A stretch of 17,394 nt of DNA, from contig CAJUIO010000020.1 in NCBI GenBank assembly GCA_910586025.1, positions 1-17,394 on the forward strand. Direction: 5' to 3'. Shown here in pieces: positions 7,530-15,605 of the stretch. Positions within the stretch are counted from its first letter, which is position 1. Each line of letters opens with the position of its first letter. Source of the DNA: an uncultured Lachnospiraceae bacterium. GTDB lineage: Bacteria; Bacillota; Clostridia; Lachnospirales; Lachnospiraceae. A program made the translations under genes and the position numbers. The notes under the pieces were generated by a model. The model did not search any database. It saw nothing but the letters and a program-made list of their open reading frames with translations, and had not been told where the DNA came from.

Positions 7530-8168
7530 ATGAAATTTGTCAAACGCATCAGCTTGTTTTTTATCTATCCGATTACGATGTTCGGGCTCGGCTTTGTGTC
7601 AAATATGGCGATCCAGGAGTATTTCTATCCGGGACAGCAGGAAAACCGGGAGCTTGCGGACAGGGAAACGCAGATTCAGCCGGCGCCGGTAAGGACAATG
7701 GAGCCGGTGTGGGAGGCGGGAAATCTGGAAGAACCGATTATTACGGCCGATACCAGATATGTGGTGATGTCGTATAATACCATAAGCGGGGAGACCACGG
7801 AGAGCGAGGAGACCACGCCTGACAAGTATATCGGGCTTACCAGACAGAGGCTGGAGGAGGAGCTGAAGGAATATGTGGAGAGCCCGTCCCTTGCGGATCA
7901 GCAGAAGGGATTTTCCCATATTGAGCTTTTATCCTTTTCCCCGGCCAGGGTGGTGGTGAGGAAGAGCTATGAAAAGGAAGAGGGGTATTTTCTTCTGAAT
8001 GAAAATCATTATGTGGTTGTGTATGACAGGACGCTTACCCATATGTATATGAACACCGGGATCCGGATGGAAGCTCTTCCCCAGTCTCTTCAGGATGAAA
8101 TCATGCTGATGAAATATATAGAAACCGAGAATGAGCTTTATAATTTTCTGGAATCCTATTCCAGTTAG
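7530..8168 (+). CDS. BofC C-terminal-domain-like membrane-anchored protein
   Basis: This 212-residue protein has a basic start and one hydrophobic segment at about 8-28, best read as a signal anchor. A low-complexity polar linker rich in Glu, Gln and Pro follows (about 35-70), then a folded extracytoplasmic part. Residues 151-211 (GYFLLNENHYVVVYDRTLTH, then MEALPQSLQDEI, ending LYNFLESYSS) match the pattern of the BofC C-terminal domain: a Y/F-rich strand pair, a Leu-Pro helix and a terminal 'LE-x-[FY]-x-S'. In B. subtilis, BofC restrains the SpoIVB protease in the sigma-K checkpoint. Residues 72-150 could be a diverged preceding domain. AAAGGTGA at 7517-7524 supports the ATG at 7530. The family call is from pattern recognition and is moderate; function in this organism is unknown. 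Confidence 0.6.
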   Translation: MKFVKRISLFFIYPITMFGLGFVSNMAIQEYFYPGQQENRELADRETQIQPAPVRTMEPVWEAGNLEEPIITADTRYVVMSYNTISGETTESEETTPDKYIGLTRQRLEEELKEYVESPSLADQQKGFSHIELLSFSPARVVVRKSYEKEEGYFLLNENHYVVVYDRTLTHMYMNTGIRMEALPQSLQDEIMLMKYIETENELYNFLESYSS

Positions 8169-8181
8169 GGGTGGTATCGAT

Positions 8182-9426
8182 ATGAAGGTTGGAATCGTGG
8201 GGGCGGGTGCATCCGGAATGATGGCGGCGGTTACCGCGGCGGATTACGGTGCGGAAGTGATTGTCTTTGAGCGGAATGAAAGAATCGGGAAAAAAATCCT
8301 GGCAACCGGAAACGGGAAATGCAATATCAGCAATCTTACCTTTCATATGGAACAGTATTATTGTGACGACAGAAAAAAGCTGAGAAGGCTTTTTTCCCTG
8401 TTTTCCCCCTATGACACCATCAGCTTTTTTGAGAGTAACGGAATGATGGTTCGGAATAAAAACGGCTATCTGTATCCTTATTCGGAGCAGGCCTCCACAG
8501 TGCTTGACATATTCAGGAGGCTTTTTGGGGAGAGACGGATAGAGGCGGTCACGGAAACGGAAATCGAGAAAGCCTCCTATGTCCGGGAGAAGGGACAATT
8601 CCGCATACAGGGAAACGGCAGAGTTTTTTTTGTTGACAGACTGATTCTGTGTGCGGGAGGTCCCGCCTCCCATAAGAGGAAAGAAGGCCTTGGCGGCTTT
8701 GCCCTGGCAGAGCAGTTTGGCCACAGACTGCATAAGCCGGTGCCCGGACTGGTTCAGCTCCGGTGCGGGGAACCCTTTATAAAGGCAATGGCGGGCGTGA
8801 GGGCCGCCGCCGAGGTTTCCCTGTGCGTGGATGGTGCATTCGTGTGTGCGGAAAGTGGGGAGGTTCAGTTTACGGAATATGGGATTTCAGGAATTCCTGT
8901 CTTTCAGTTCAGCCGGACGGCAGCCTATGCGCTTTTGGATGGACGGGACGTATCCGTAAAGATAAATTTTTTCCCTGATTATGAGAGGACTGCCTTTGAT
9001 TACATAGTTCGAAATCGTTTTGAGATGATGAGAAAAGCGCCCCTGGAGGAGTTCCTTTTGGGGATGACAAACAAAAAGATTAACCTTGCCCTCATAAAAA
9101 GAGAAGGCTTAAGGCCTGCGGACACAGTGGAGGCCGTGGGATATCCAAGGATCAGGAGGCTGATGGACAGCTTTCTGGAGCTTACGGTGCCGGTCTGTTC
9201 CACTAACGGTATGGAAAACGCACAGATCTGTGCCGGAGGAATTGATTTTTCCCAGGTGGATATGCAGCTGGAATCCGTAAAGCAGCCGGGGCTTTATCTG
9301 GCCGGGGAGCTTTTGGATGTGGACGGAAAATGCGGCGGCTACAATCTGCAGTGGGCCTGGACAAGCGGTTACATTGCCGGCAGAAATGCGGCAGGATCTT
9401 CCACAAGGGAGAATTTAGGTGAGTGA
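8182..9426 (+). CDS. HI0933/YhiN-family FAD-dependent oxidoreductase
   Basis: This 414-residue flavoprotein belongs to the HI0933/YhiN family (also annotated as aminoacetone-oxidase-like or BaiN-like). The N-terminal Rossmann motif is VGIVGAGASGMMAA at residues 2-15. It is followed by the family hallmark RIGKKILATGNGKCNISN at 34-51. The C-terminal FAD-closing region contains CAGGIDFSQVD and then GLYLAGELLDVDGKCGGYN, also diagnostic. Substrates of the family are poorly defined; a Clostridium scindens member has been reported to act in bile-acid metabolism, which cannot be assumed here. The start at 8182 has GGGGTGG seven bases upstream, beginning on the last base of the previous stop codon. 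It lies 12 bases before a second, unrelated flavoprotein gene. Confidence 0.9.
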   Translation: MKVGIVGAGASGMMAAVTAADYGAEVIVFERNERIGKKILATGNGKCNISNLTFHMEQYYCDDRKKLRRLFSLFSPYDTISFFESNGMMVRNKNGYLYPYSEQASTVLDIFRRLFGERRIEAVTETEIEKASYVREKGQFRIQGNGRVFFVDRLILCAGGPASHKRKEGLGGFALAEQFGHRLHKPVPGLVQLRCGEPFIKAMAGVRAAAEVSLCVDGAFVCAESGEVQFTEYGISGIPVFQFSRTAAYALLDGRDVSVKINFFPDYERTAFDYIVRNRFEMMRKAPLEEFLLGMTNKKINLALIKREGLRPADTVEAVGYPRIRRLMDSFLELTVPVCSTNGMENAQICAGGIDFSQVDMQLESVKQPGLYLAGELLDVDGKCGGYNLQWAWTSGYIAGRNAAGSSTRENLGE

Positions 9427-9438
9427 GAGGAAAAAGGA

Positions 9439-11052
9439 ATGCTGAGAATTAATCAGTTAAGGCTTCCGGTGGGGCATACCGGGGAGGATCTGGAACGAAA
9501 GGTTCTAAGGCTTCTTGGAACCGGCCGGATTGAAGAAATCAGGATCGTCAGGCGTTCCGTGGATGCCAGAAAGAAACCGGATCTGTTCTTCAGCTACATA
9601 GTGGATGTCAGAGTAAAGAACGAGCGGGAGATATACAGGCGCTGTGATAAAAAGCAGGTAACCGTTTCTTCGGAAAAGAAATATTCCTTTCCGGTATCCG
9701 GATATCAGGGACAGATCCGCCCCGTCATTGTCGGGATGGGGCCGGCAGGACTTTTCTGCGGTTATATGCTGGCGGAGGCGGGATTTCGCCCCATCCTTCT
9801 GGAAAGAGGAAAACCGGTGGAGGAGCGCAGTTTGGATGTGGAAAATTTTTTCAGCACAGGAAGGCTCGATACGGAATCCAACGTTCAGTTCGGGGAGGGA
9901 GGCGCGGGAACCTTTTCCGACGGAAAGCTGAATACACTGGTAAAGGATAAGTACGGAAGAAATAAAGCGGTTTTATCCATACTGGTAAAGGAGGGAGCTC
10001 CCCCTGAGATACTTTACGATCATAAGCCCCATATAGGAACGGATGTGCTCTCCAGGGTCATAAGAAATATGAGAGAGCATATCCTTGCGCTGGGAGGGGA
10101 GGTGTTTTTCCGGTCAAAGGTGACGGATTTTGAGGTGGAGAACGGCAGAATAAAAGCGCTTGTCGTGGGAGGGCACAGAAGAATCCCGGCGGAATATGTG
10201 GTTCTGGCCCCCGGACACAGCGCAAGGGATACTTTCCGTGTACTGTATGACCTGGGGCTTCAGATGGAGGCAAAGCCTTTTGCGGTGGGACTGCGGGTGG
10301 AGCATCCACAGGAGCTGATCAATCTCTCCCAGTATGGACAAAAGACCGTGAAGGCCCTGGGAAGCGCCCCTTATAAGCTTGCCGCCTCATCGGAAAAAGG
10401 AAGAGGGGTTTATTCCTTCTGCATGTGTCCCGGAGGCTATGTAGTCAACGCCTCCTCGGAGGACGGACGGCTTGCCGTAAACGGAATGAGCTACAGCGGC
10501 CGTGACGGCAGGAATGCGAACAGCGCCATCATAGTTTCCGTCACTCCCGACGACTACGGAAGCGATCATCCCCTTGCGGGAATTGAGTTTCAGAGAAGGC
10601 TGGAGGAAAGGGCGTTTGCCGTGGGAGAGGGAATGATACCGGTGGAGCGATACGGGGACTTTTGCCGAGCCGTGACGGGAGAGGCCAATCCGGGAGAAAG
10701 GATTCCGGATGATTTTTTGCCATGTGTGAAAGGAAGGTGGCGTTTTGCCAATGTTCATGAGATCCTGCCGGATGAGCTGAATCAGTGCTTTGTGGAAGGG
10801 ATGGAGCAGTTTGGCAGAGTGATAAAAGGCTTTGATGACGGGAATGCGCTTATTGAGGGAATCGAGAGCAGAACCTCCTCTCCGGTCCGTATCCTCAGGG
10901 ACGAGGCGTTTCAGTCAGGAATCAGAGGCCTCTTTCCCTGTGGGGAGGGAGCAGGCTATGCCGGGGGAATTACTTCCGCGGCCATGGACGGAATACGGGC
11001 AGCCGAGGCCGTCGCCCTGGCAGTTCTGGGACGACAGGACAGCGGCAGATGA
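9439..11052 (+). CDS. COG2509-type FAD-dependent dehydrogenase
   Basis: This 537-residue protein resembles the uncharacterised FAD-dependent dehydrogenases of COG2509. An N-terminal domain of about 90 residues (LRLPVGHTGEDLERKVLRLL, then DARKKPDLFFSYIVDV) precedes the dinucleotide-binding motif VIVGMGPAGLFCGYMLAEAG at 96-115, which is typical of this family. NVQFGEGGAGTFSDGKL at 148-164 is the second hallmark. HKPHIGTD, APGHSARDTF and a C-terminal GEGAGYAGGITSAAMDG FAD-binding segment complete the picture. The substrate is unknown. The ATG at 9439 follows AGAGG at eight bases. It is cotranscribed with the HI0933-type enzyme upstream and ends 55 bases before the folate gene. Confidence 0.9.
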   Translation: MLRINQLRLPVGHTGEDLERKVLRLLGTGRIEEIRIVRRSVDARKKPDLFFSYIVDVRVKNEREIYRRCDKKQVTVSSEKKYSFPVSGYQGQIRPVIVGMGPAGLFCGYMLAEAGFRPILLERGKPVEERSLDVENFFSTGRLDTESNVQFGEGGAGTFSDGKLNTLVKDKYGRNKAVLSILVKEGAPPEILYDHKPHIGTDVLSRVIRNMREHILALGGEVFFRSKVTDFEVENGRIKALVVGGHRRIPAEYVVLAPGHSARDTFRVLYDLGLQMEAKPFAVGLRVEHPQELINLSQYGQKTVKALGSAPYKLAASSEKGRGVYSFCMCPGGYVVNASSEDGRLAVNGMSYSGRDGRNANSAIIVSVTPDDYGSDHPLAGIEFQRRLEERAFAVGEGMIPVERYGDFCRAVTGEANPGERIPDDFLPCVKGRWRFANVHEILPDELNQCFVEGMEQFGRVIKGFDDGNALIEGIESRTSSPVRILRDEAFQSGIRGLFPCGEGAGYAGGITSAAMDGIRAAEAVALAVLGRQDSGR

Positions 11053-11095
11053 GACTGCATACTCAAAATACCGGAAGACCAAAAGGAGAAGCTAT

Positions 11096-11101
11096 GGAGG
11101 G
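11096..11101 (+). promoter_or_regulatory. Ribosome binding site of the folate cyclo-ligase gene
   Basis: GGAGGG lies six bases before the ATG at 11108. A second good site, AAGGAG at 11083-11088, sits five bases before an out-of-frame ATG at 11094, so two initiation signals overlap here. Confidence 0.65.
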
Positions 11102-11107
11102 CACAGC

Positions 11108-11701
11108 ATGGGAAAACAGGCCATACGAAGCAAATATCTGGCATACAGAGACAGTCTTACGACAAGCGAGCGGCTGTCAAAGAGTATGAGGATCTGGAAA
11201 AATCTAAAAAGGGAGCGGGAATTTCAGGAGGCGGAGCTTGTGCTTGTCTATCTGGATTACCGCAGCGAGGTGATGACCACGGGACTGGTGGAGGAGATTT
11301 TTCTGTCCGAGGGCGGAAGGAGAGTGTTTGCGCCCAAGGTGGAGGGGCTTGATATTGAATTCTATGAAATCCATTCCCTGGATGATCTGAGGCCGGGCTA
11401 TCAGGGAATCCGGGAGCCGGAGGCGGATGAGGAAAACAGGTTTACGCACAGGCTTTACGAGGAGAAAAACTGCATTCTTCTGCTTCCCGGCTCGGTTTAT
11501 GACAGAGAGCTTGGCCGGATGGGATATGGAAAAGGATTTTATGACAGATTTTTACATAAGTTTCCGAAGCTTACAAGTGCGGGGCTGGCCTTTGACTGCC
11601 AGATCGCAAAAGCCGTGCCTGTGGATGAAAAGGATGAGAGAGTGGATATGATCGTAACGGAAACAGAAATTATCAGAATGGCGGGGAGAGAAAAAGAGTG
11701 A
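11108..11701 (+). CDS. 5-formyltetrahydrofolate cyclo-ligase
   Basis: This 197-residue cytosolic enzyme converts 5-formyltetrahydrofolate to 5,10-methenyltetrahydrofolate with ATP. The family signature LLPGSVYDRELGRMGYGKGF followed by YDRFL spans about 125-149 and contains the nucleotide-binding G-x-G-x-G-x-YDR pattern. A basic N-terminal helix (KQAIRSKYLAYRDSL) and the central segment LVLVYLDYRSEVMT are also typical. The length is normal (about 180-200 residues). GGAGGG at 11096-11101, six bases before the ATG at 11108, fixes the start. The stop codon overlaps the GTG of proA (GTGA). In other genomes the gene is called ygfA, yqgN, fau1 or mthfs, so no symbol is forced here. Confidence 0.93.
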   Translation: MGKQAIRSKYLAYRDSLTTSERLSKSMRIWKNLKREREFQEAELVLVYLDYRSEVMTTGLVEEIFLSEGGRRVFAPKVEGLDIEFYEIHSLDDLRPGYQGIREPEADEENRFTHRLYEEKNCILLLPGSVYDRELGRMGYGKGFYDRFLHKFPKLTSAGLAFDCQIAKAVPVDEKDERVDMIVTETEIIRMAGREKE

Positions 11702-12942
11702 AAACATTGACAGAGCTTGGATGTAATGCGGCCAGGGCAAAATACGAGATACAGGGACTGAGGACCGAAGAAAAAAATGCGGCGCTGGAAGCGGTGGCTG
11801 CGGCGCTGAGAGCCGGTGCGGATGAGATTCTTGCGGCAAACGAGAGCGATCTGAAAAGAGGAGAACAGAAGGGAATGAACAGCGGTCTTTTAGACAGGCT
11901 GAGACTCACACGCAGCCGTATCGAAGCTATGTCGGAGGGACTTTTGCAGATCAGACAGCTTCCCGATCCTGTCGGTAAGGTTCTTGAGACCATAAGCCGT
12001 CCCAACGGTCTTGTGATTGAAAAGAAGACAGTTCCCCTTGGTGTCATAGGAATTATTTATGAATCCCGGCCTAATGTGACGGCGGATGCCTTCGGGCTGT
12101 GCTTCAAAAGCGGAAATGCCGTGATTTTAAAGGGCGGAAGCGATGCCATCGCCTCCAATGCGGTTATAACCAACGTGATCAGAAGGGCGCTTGGCGCATC
12201 CGGGATAACAGAGGATGCCATTTCTCTGATAGAGGATACGGACAGGAGCGTTACCCGGGAATTTATGCGGATGAAGCAGTATGTGGATGTCTTGATTCCG
12301 AGAGGCGGAGCCGGGCTGATCAGGAGCGTGGTGGAAAACAGCACGATACCGGTGATTGAGACGGGGACCGGAAACTGTCATATCTATGTGGACGAATATG
12401 CGGATCTGGATAAGGCCATATCCATTATTCTCAATGCAAAGACACAGAGAATCGGCGTATGCAATGCCTGCGAATCCCTGGTGGTTCATGAGGCTGTGAG
12501 GGAGCGGCTTTTGCCGGAGCTGGCGAAGGCGCTCAGAGAGAAAAATGTGGAGATCCGGGGAGACGAGCAGACGACGGGCATAATCGACTGCATCCCTGCC
12601 ACACAGGAGGATTATGGAACGGAATATCTTGACTATATTATCTCTGTCAGGACCGTGTCCTCTCTGGAGGAGGCCGTGGCGCATATTAACAGGTATAATA
12701 CAAGGCATTCCGAGGCCATTATCACGGAAAATGAGGAAAATGCAGGAAGGTTTCTGGATCAGGTGGATGCGGCCTGTGTTTATGTAAACGCTTCCACCAG
12801 GTTTACGGACGGGTTTGAGTTTGGATTTGGAGCGGAGATCGGAATCAGCACCCAGAAGCTCCATGCCAGAGGGCCTATGGGGCTTCGGGAGCTTACCTCC
12901 TATAAATATGTGATCAGGGGAAACGGACAGGTGAGAGAGTAA
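11698..12942 (+). CDS. proA: Glutamate-5-semialdehyde dehydrogenase (gamma-glutamyl phosphate reductase)
   Basis: This 414-residue enzyme of the aldehyde dehydrogenase superfamily reduces gamma-glutamyl phosphate to glutamate-5-semialdehyde with NADPH, the second step of proline synthesis. The catalytic cysteine is in RIGVCNACESLVVHEA (Cys255). The NADP-binding segment is VILKGGSDAIASN (142-154). The ProA signature reads VSSLEEAVAHINRYNTRHSE followed by AI near residues 319-340. The length is standard. The start is GTG, overlapping the preceding stop as GTGA, with GGGGAGAG at 11683-11690. proB, which usually precedes proA, is not in the window. The stop codon is one base from the stop of the oppositely oriented potD. 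Confidence 0.97.
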   Translation: MKTLTELGCNAARAKYEIQGLRTEEKNAALEAVAAALRAGADEILAANESDLKRGEQKGMNSGLLDRLRLTRSRIEAMSEGLLQIRQLPDPVGKVLETISRPNGLVIEKKTVPLGVIGIIYESRPNVTADAFGLCFKSGNAVILKGGSDAIASNAVITNVIRRALGASGITEDAISLIEDTDRSVTREFMRMKQYVDVLIPRGGAGLIRSVVENSTIPVIETGTGNCHIYVDEYADLDKAISIILNAKTQRIGVCNACESLVVHEAVRERLLPELAKALREKNVEIRGDEQTTGIIDCIPATQEDYGTEYLDYIISVRTVSSLEEAVAHINRYNTRHSEAIITENEENAGRFLDQVDAACVYVNASTRFTDGFEFGFGAEIGISTQKLHARGPMGLRELTSYKYVIRGNGQVRE

Positions 12943-12943
12943 A

Positions 12944-14002
12944 TCACTCCGATTTAACCTCTTTCCAGAGCTCGTTATACCGGGCGTCTCCGTCGGTTCC
13001 CAGATACTGGAAGGTTTCCAGATTTTCATACTGGCTAAGGTCGGGGAAGGCGATTTGGGAATTCCTGATGTCCTCCTCCTCGATCAGGGCCTGTGCCGCA
13101 ACGTTGGGGGTTGAGTAGGTGATATACTCAAAATTCATAAGGGCAATATCCTCCCGGCACATAAAGTCGATGAACTTTTCGGCATTCTCCTTGTTGGGAG
13201 CGTTTTTTGCGATGACCCAGGAGTCGATCCACACGTTGGTGCCCTCCCTGGGAACCACGTATTCCAGATCGGGATTTTCCCTCTGGGTGTAGATGGCCTC
13301 TCCGGAATAGATTACTCCAAGAGCGGCTTCCCCTCCGATCATCTTGTCTCTTACCTGATCAATCACATAGGCCTGTACCAGCGGCTTTTGTGCGATCAGC
13401 ACGTCTCTGGCCGCGATCAGCTCCTCCTCGTCCAGGGTGTTCATGGAAGCGCCGTTCAGCTTTAGGGCAACCATGAAGGCATCCCGCACGGAATCCTGCA
13501 TCAGGATATTGTCCGCATATTTTTCATCCCACAGGACGGACCAGCTGTCAACAGGTTCGTCCACCATGGTTTTGTTGTAGAGAATCCCAACGGTTCCGAA
13601 GCAGTAGGGAACGGAATATTTGTTTTCCGGGTCAAACTCTCTGGACTGCTCCAGATACTGCTGCCCGATATTTTTCAGGTTGGGAATGTTGTCAAAATTG
13701 ATTTCCGCAAGAAGATCGTTGTCGATCATCTTCTGGATCATGTAATCCGAGGGACAGATCACATCATAGGCAGTGGCCCCGGCCTCCACCTTGGGATACA
13801 TGATCTCGTTGGTCTCAAACTCATCATAAACCACCCGGATGCCGGTCTCCTCCTCGAACATGTCAAGTGTCTGGGGATCAATATATTCCCCCCAGTTATA
13901 CACGATGACCTCGCCGCCTTTTTGAGCATCCTGTCCGCCGCATCCGGCAAGAAGGCAGGAGAGGACTGCAAATCCCGCAAATGCCGCACTCAATTTTTTC
14001 AT
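12944..14002 (-). CDS. potD: Spermidine/putrescine ABC transporter substrate-binding lipoprotein
   Basis: This 352-residue exported lipoprotein has a signal peptide ending in a lipobox (LLAGC, lipidated Cys21). It belongs to the PotD/PotF family of polyamine-binding proteins. The mature protein starts with VIVYNWGEYIDPQTLDMFEE, carrying Trp37 and Tyr40, which match the polyamine-binding Trp/Tyr of PotD. YDVICPSDY (79-87) and VWIDSW (257-262; Trp258 and Asp260) correspond to further ligand-binding positions. Two acidic positions that E. coli PotD uses look altered (DSVRD at 170-174), and a binding Trp reads Tyr232. Preference among putrescine, spermidine or another polyamine is therefore open. 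AAAGGAG at 14016-14010 supports the start. The start overlaps the potC stop (ATGA). It is the last gene of its operon. Confidence 0.94.
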   Translation of the reverse strand: MKKLSAAFAGFAVLSCLLAGCGGQDAQKGGEVIVYNWGEYIDPQTLDMFEEETGIRVVYDEFETNEIMYPKVEAGATAYDVICPSDYMIQKMIDNDLLAEINFDNIPNLKNIGQQYLEQSREFDPENKYSVPYCFGTVGILYNKTMVDEPVDSWSVLWDEKYADNILMQDSVRDAFMVALKLNGASMNTLDEEELIAARDVLIAQKPLVQAYVIDQVRDKMIGGEAALGVIYSGEAIYTQRENPDLEYVVPREGTNVWIDSWVIAKNAPNKENAEKFIDFMCREDIALMNFEYITYSTPNVAAQALIEEEDIRNSQIAFPDLSQYENLETFQYLGTDGDARYNELWKEVKSE

Positions 14003-14787
14003 AATTTTACTCCTTTCATTTCTTTCTGTCCGGAAGGAGCCCTGTTTACCAGCAGCAGAAGAATCAGCACCGTGATAAAGATAAGGGTGGAGAGAGCATA
14101 CATTTCGGGCTTGATTCCCTTTCTCACTTCCGTATATATTTTGGTGGATAAGGTGTCCACACCGGCTCCCTTGGTAAAGTGGGTGATGATAAAGTCATCC
14201 AGCGACATGGTGAAGGCCATGAGAAAGCCGGAGAGAATCCCCGGAAGCAGCTCCGGAAAAACCACCTTGAAAAACCCGTAAACAGGGCCGGCACCCAGAT
14301 CCAGGGCCGCCTCATATGTACTGGGATTCAGCTGCTTCATCCGGGGCATGACGCTGAGCACCACATAGGGGATGCTGAAGGTAATGTGGGAGAGCAGGAT
14401 GGTTCCCAGTCCGAATTTGAGTCCCAGGCTGATGAAGAGCAGCATCAGGGAAATCCCGGTAACGATATCCGCATTCAGCATGGGAATATTGGTGATTCCC
14501 ATAATGAGGGTTCGGGTTCGTTTCTTCATATTTTCTATGGCAATACAGGTCATCGTTCCCACCACCGTCGCCACAAGGGAGGCCATCAGAGCAATCATCA
14601 GGGTGTTGAAAAGGGCCTGCAGGATATCTCTGTTGCCGAAAAGCGCCTGATACCATTTCAGCGTAAAGCCGCCCCATTTTGACCGGGTCTTGCTCGCATT
14701 GAAGGAGAGAACCATCAGTGTCACGATGGGAGCATACAAAAAAACAAAAATCAGGAAAACATAAAATTTTTTCGCCGCATTTTTCAT
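13999..14787 (-). CDS. potC: Spermidine/putrescine ABC transporter permease PotC
   Basis: This 262-residue inner-membrane permease of the polyamine importer has about six membrane helices. The cytoplasmic EAA loop that docks on the ATPase reads YEAALDLGAGPVYGFFKVVF followed by PELLPG in the second half of the protein. Another PotC-like segment is MAFTMSLDDFIITHFTKG, close to the 'SLDDF-x-I-x-x-F' consensus of this subfamily. The length agrees with E. coli PotC (about 264). The start overlaps the potB stop (ATGA) and has GGGGAGGG nine bases upstream; the stop overlaps the potD start. Together with PotB it forms the transmembrane channel. Confidence 0.95.
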   Translation of the reverse strand: MKNAAKKFYVFLIFVFLYAPIVTLMVLSFNASKTRSKWGGFTLKWYQALFGNRDILQALFNTLMIALMASLVATVVGTMTCIAIENMKKRTRTLIMGITNIPMLNADIVTGISLMLLFISLGLKFGLGTILLSHITFSIPYVVLSVMPRMKQLNPSTYEAALDLGAGPVYGFFKVVFPELLPGILSGFLMAFTMSLDDFIITHFTKGAGVDTLSTKIYTEVRKGIKPEMYALSTLIFITVLILLLLVNRAPSGQKEMKGVKL

Positions 14788-15605
14788 AGCACGGAGCCCT
14801 CCCCTTCCCTGTCAAAGACAGCCGTGATAACCATGTTTACGAGGATAAACAGCATAAGAACGATGGAGAGGCCGCTGCCAAGGTGCCAGTTGGAGGCCTG
14901 GGTAAATTCCTGTTCCACCACGTTTCCTATGAGCAGAACCTTGCTGCCTCCAAGGAGATTGCTGATCACAAATGTGGTGAGGGCAGGGATGAAAACCATG
15001 GTAATTCCGCTTATGATCCCGGGAACCGTAAGCGGCAGTGTGATCTTGAAAAAGACCTGCAATCCTCCGGCACCCAGATCCCTGGCCGCATGGATTACGT
15101 TGGGATCAATCTTGGATAAGGAATTATAAATGGGCAGCACCATAAAGGGCAGAAAATTGTATACCATGCCGAGGATGATCGCATAAGGGGTGTTGATGAT
15201 GGCAAGGGGCGGCAGCCCAAGGAAGGAGAGGATGCTGTTGATCACTCCCGTTTTTTCCAGAAGCGTCTGCCATGCCATGGTCCGCAGCAGGAAATTCATC
15301 CACATGGGAAGGATGAAGATCAGCACAATAAAGCTGTGCTGGTTTACCTTCATCCCGTTCAGGATCATGGAAAGGGGGTAAGCCAGCAGCAGACAGATCA
15401 GTGTTGCGGCAAAGGAGAGCAAAAGCGCCAGTCCCAAGGCCTTGCTGTGCTCCGGCGTGGTGACGGATATTAAGTTTTCCAAAGTGAAGGTGCCGCTTCT
15501 GTCCGTGAGGCCGTAATAAAATACCATGCCAAGGGGAACCACGATAAAAATGGCGGACCAGATAAAGTACGGGGTGCCCAGCAGTTTATACTTTGTCTTA
15601 TTCAT
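14784..15605 (-). CDS. potB: Spermidine/putrescine ABC transporter permease PotB
   Basis: This 273-residue permease subunit pairs with PotC. After a short basic N-terminus a first helix (YFIWSAIFIVVPLGMVFYYG) leads to a periplasmic loop and five further hydrophobic segments. The EAA-type loop HAARDLGAGGLQVFFKITLP contacts PotA. The LRTMAWQTLLEKTGVINSIL segment is characteristic of PotB proteins. The ATG overlaps the end of potA by eight bases, so translation is probably coupled; GGAGG at 15622-15618 is the likely ribosome site. The length is close to that of E. coli PotB (275). Confidence 0.95.
   Translation of the reverse strand: MNKTKYKLLGTPYFIWSAIFIVVPLGMVFYYGLTDRSGTFTLENLISVTTPEHSKALGLALLLSFAATLICLLLAYPLSMILNGMKVNQHSFIVLIFILPMWMNFLLRTMAWQTLLEKTGVINSILSFLGLPPLAIINTPYAIILGMVYNFLPFMVLPIYNSLSKIDPNVIHAARDLGAGGLQVFFKITLPLTVPGIISGITMVFIPALTTFVISNLLGGSKVLLIGNVVEQEFTQASNWHLGSGLSIVLMLFILVNMVITAVFDREGEGSVL

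Noticed and set aside
12932..12950. Hairpin GAGT-AAATC-ACTC at the proA/potD junction
   Set aside because: Only four or five weak pairs and no T run on either strand; too weak to be a bidirectional terminator.
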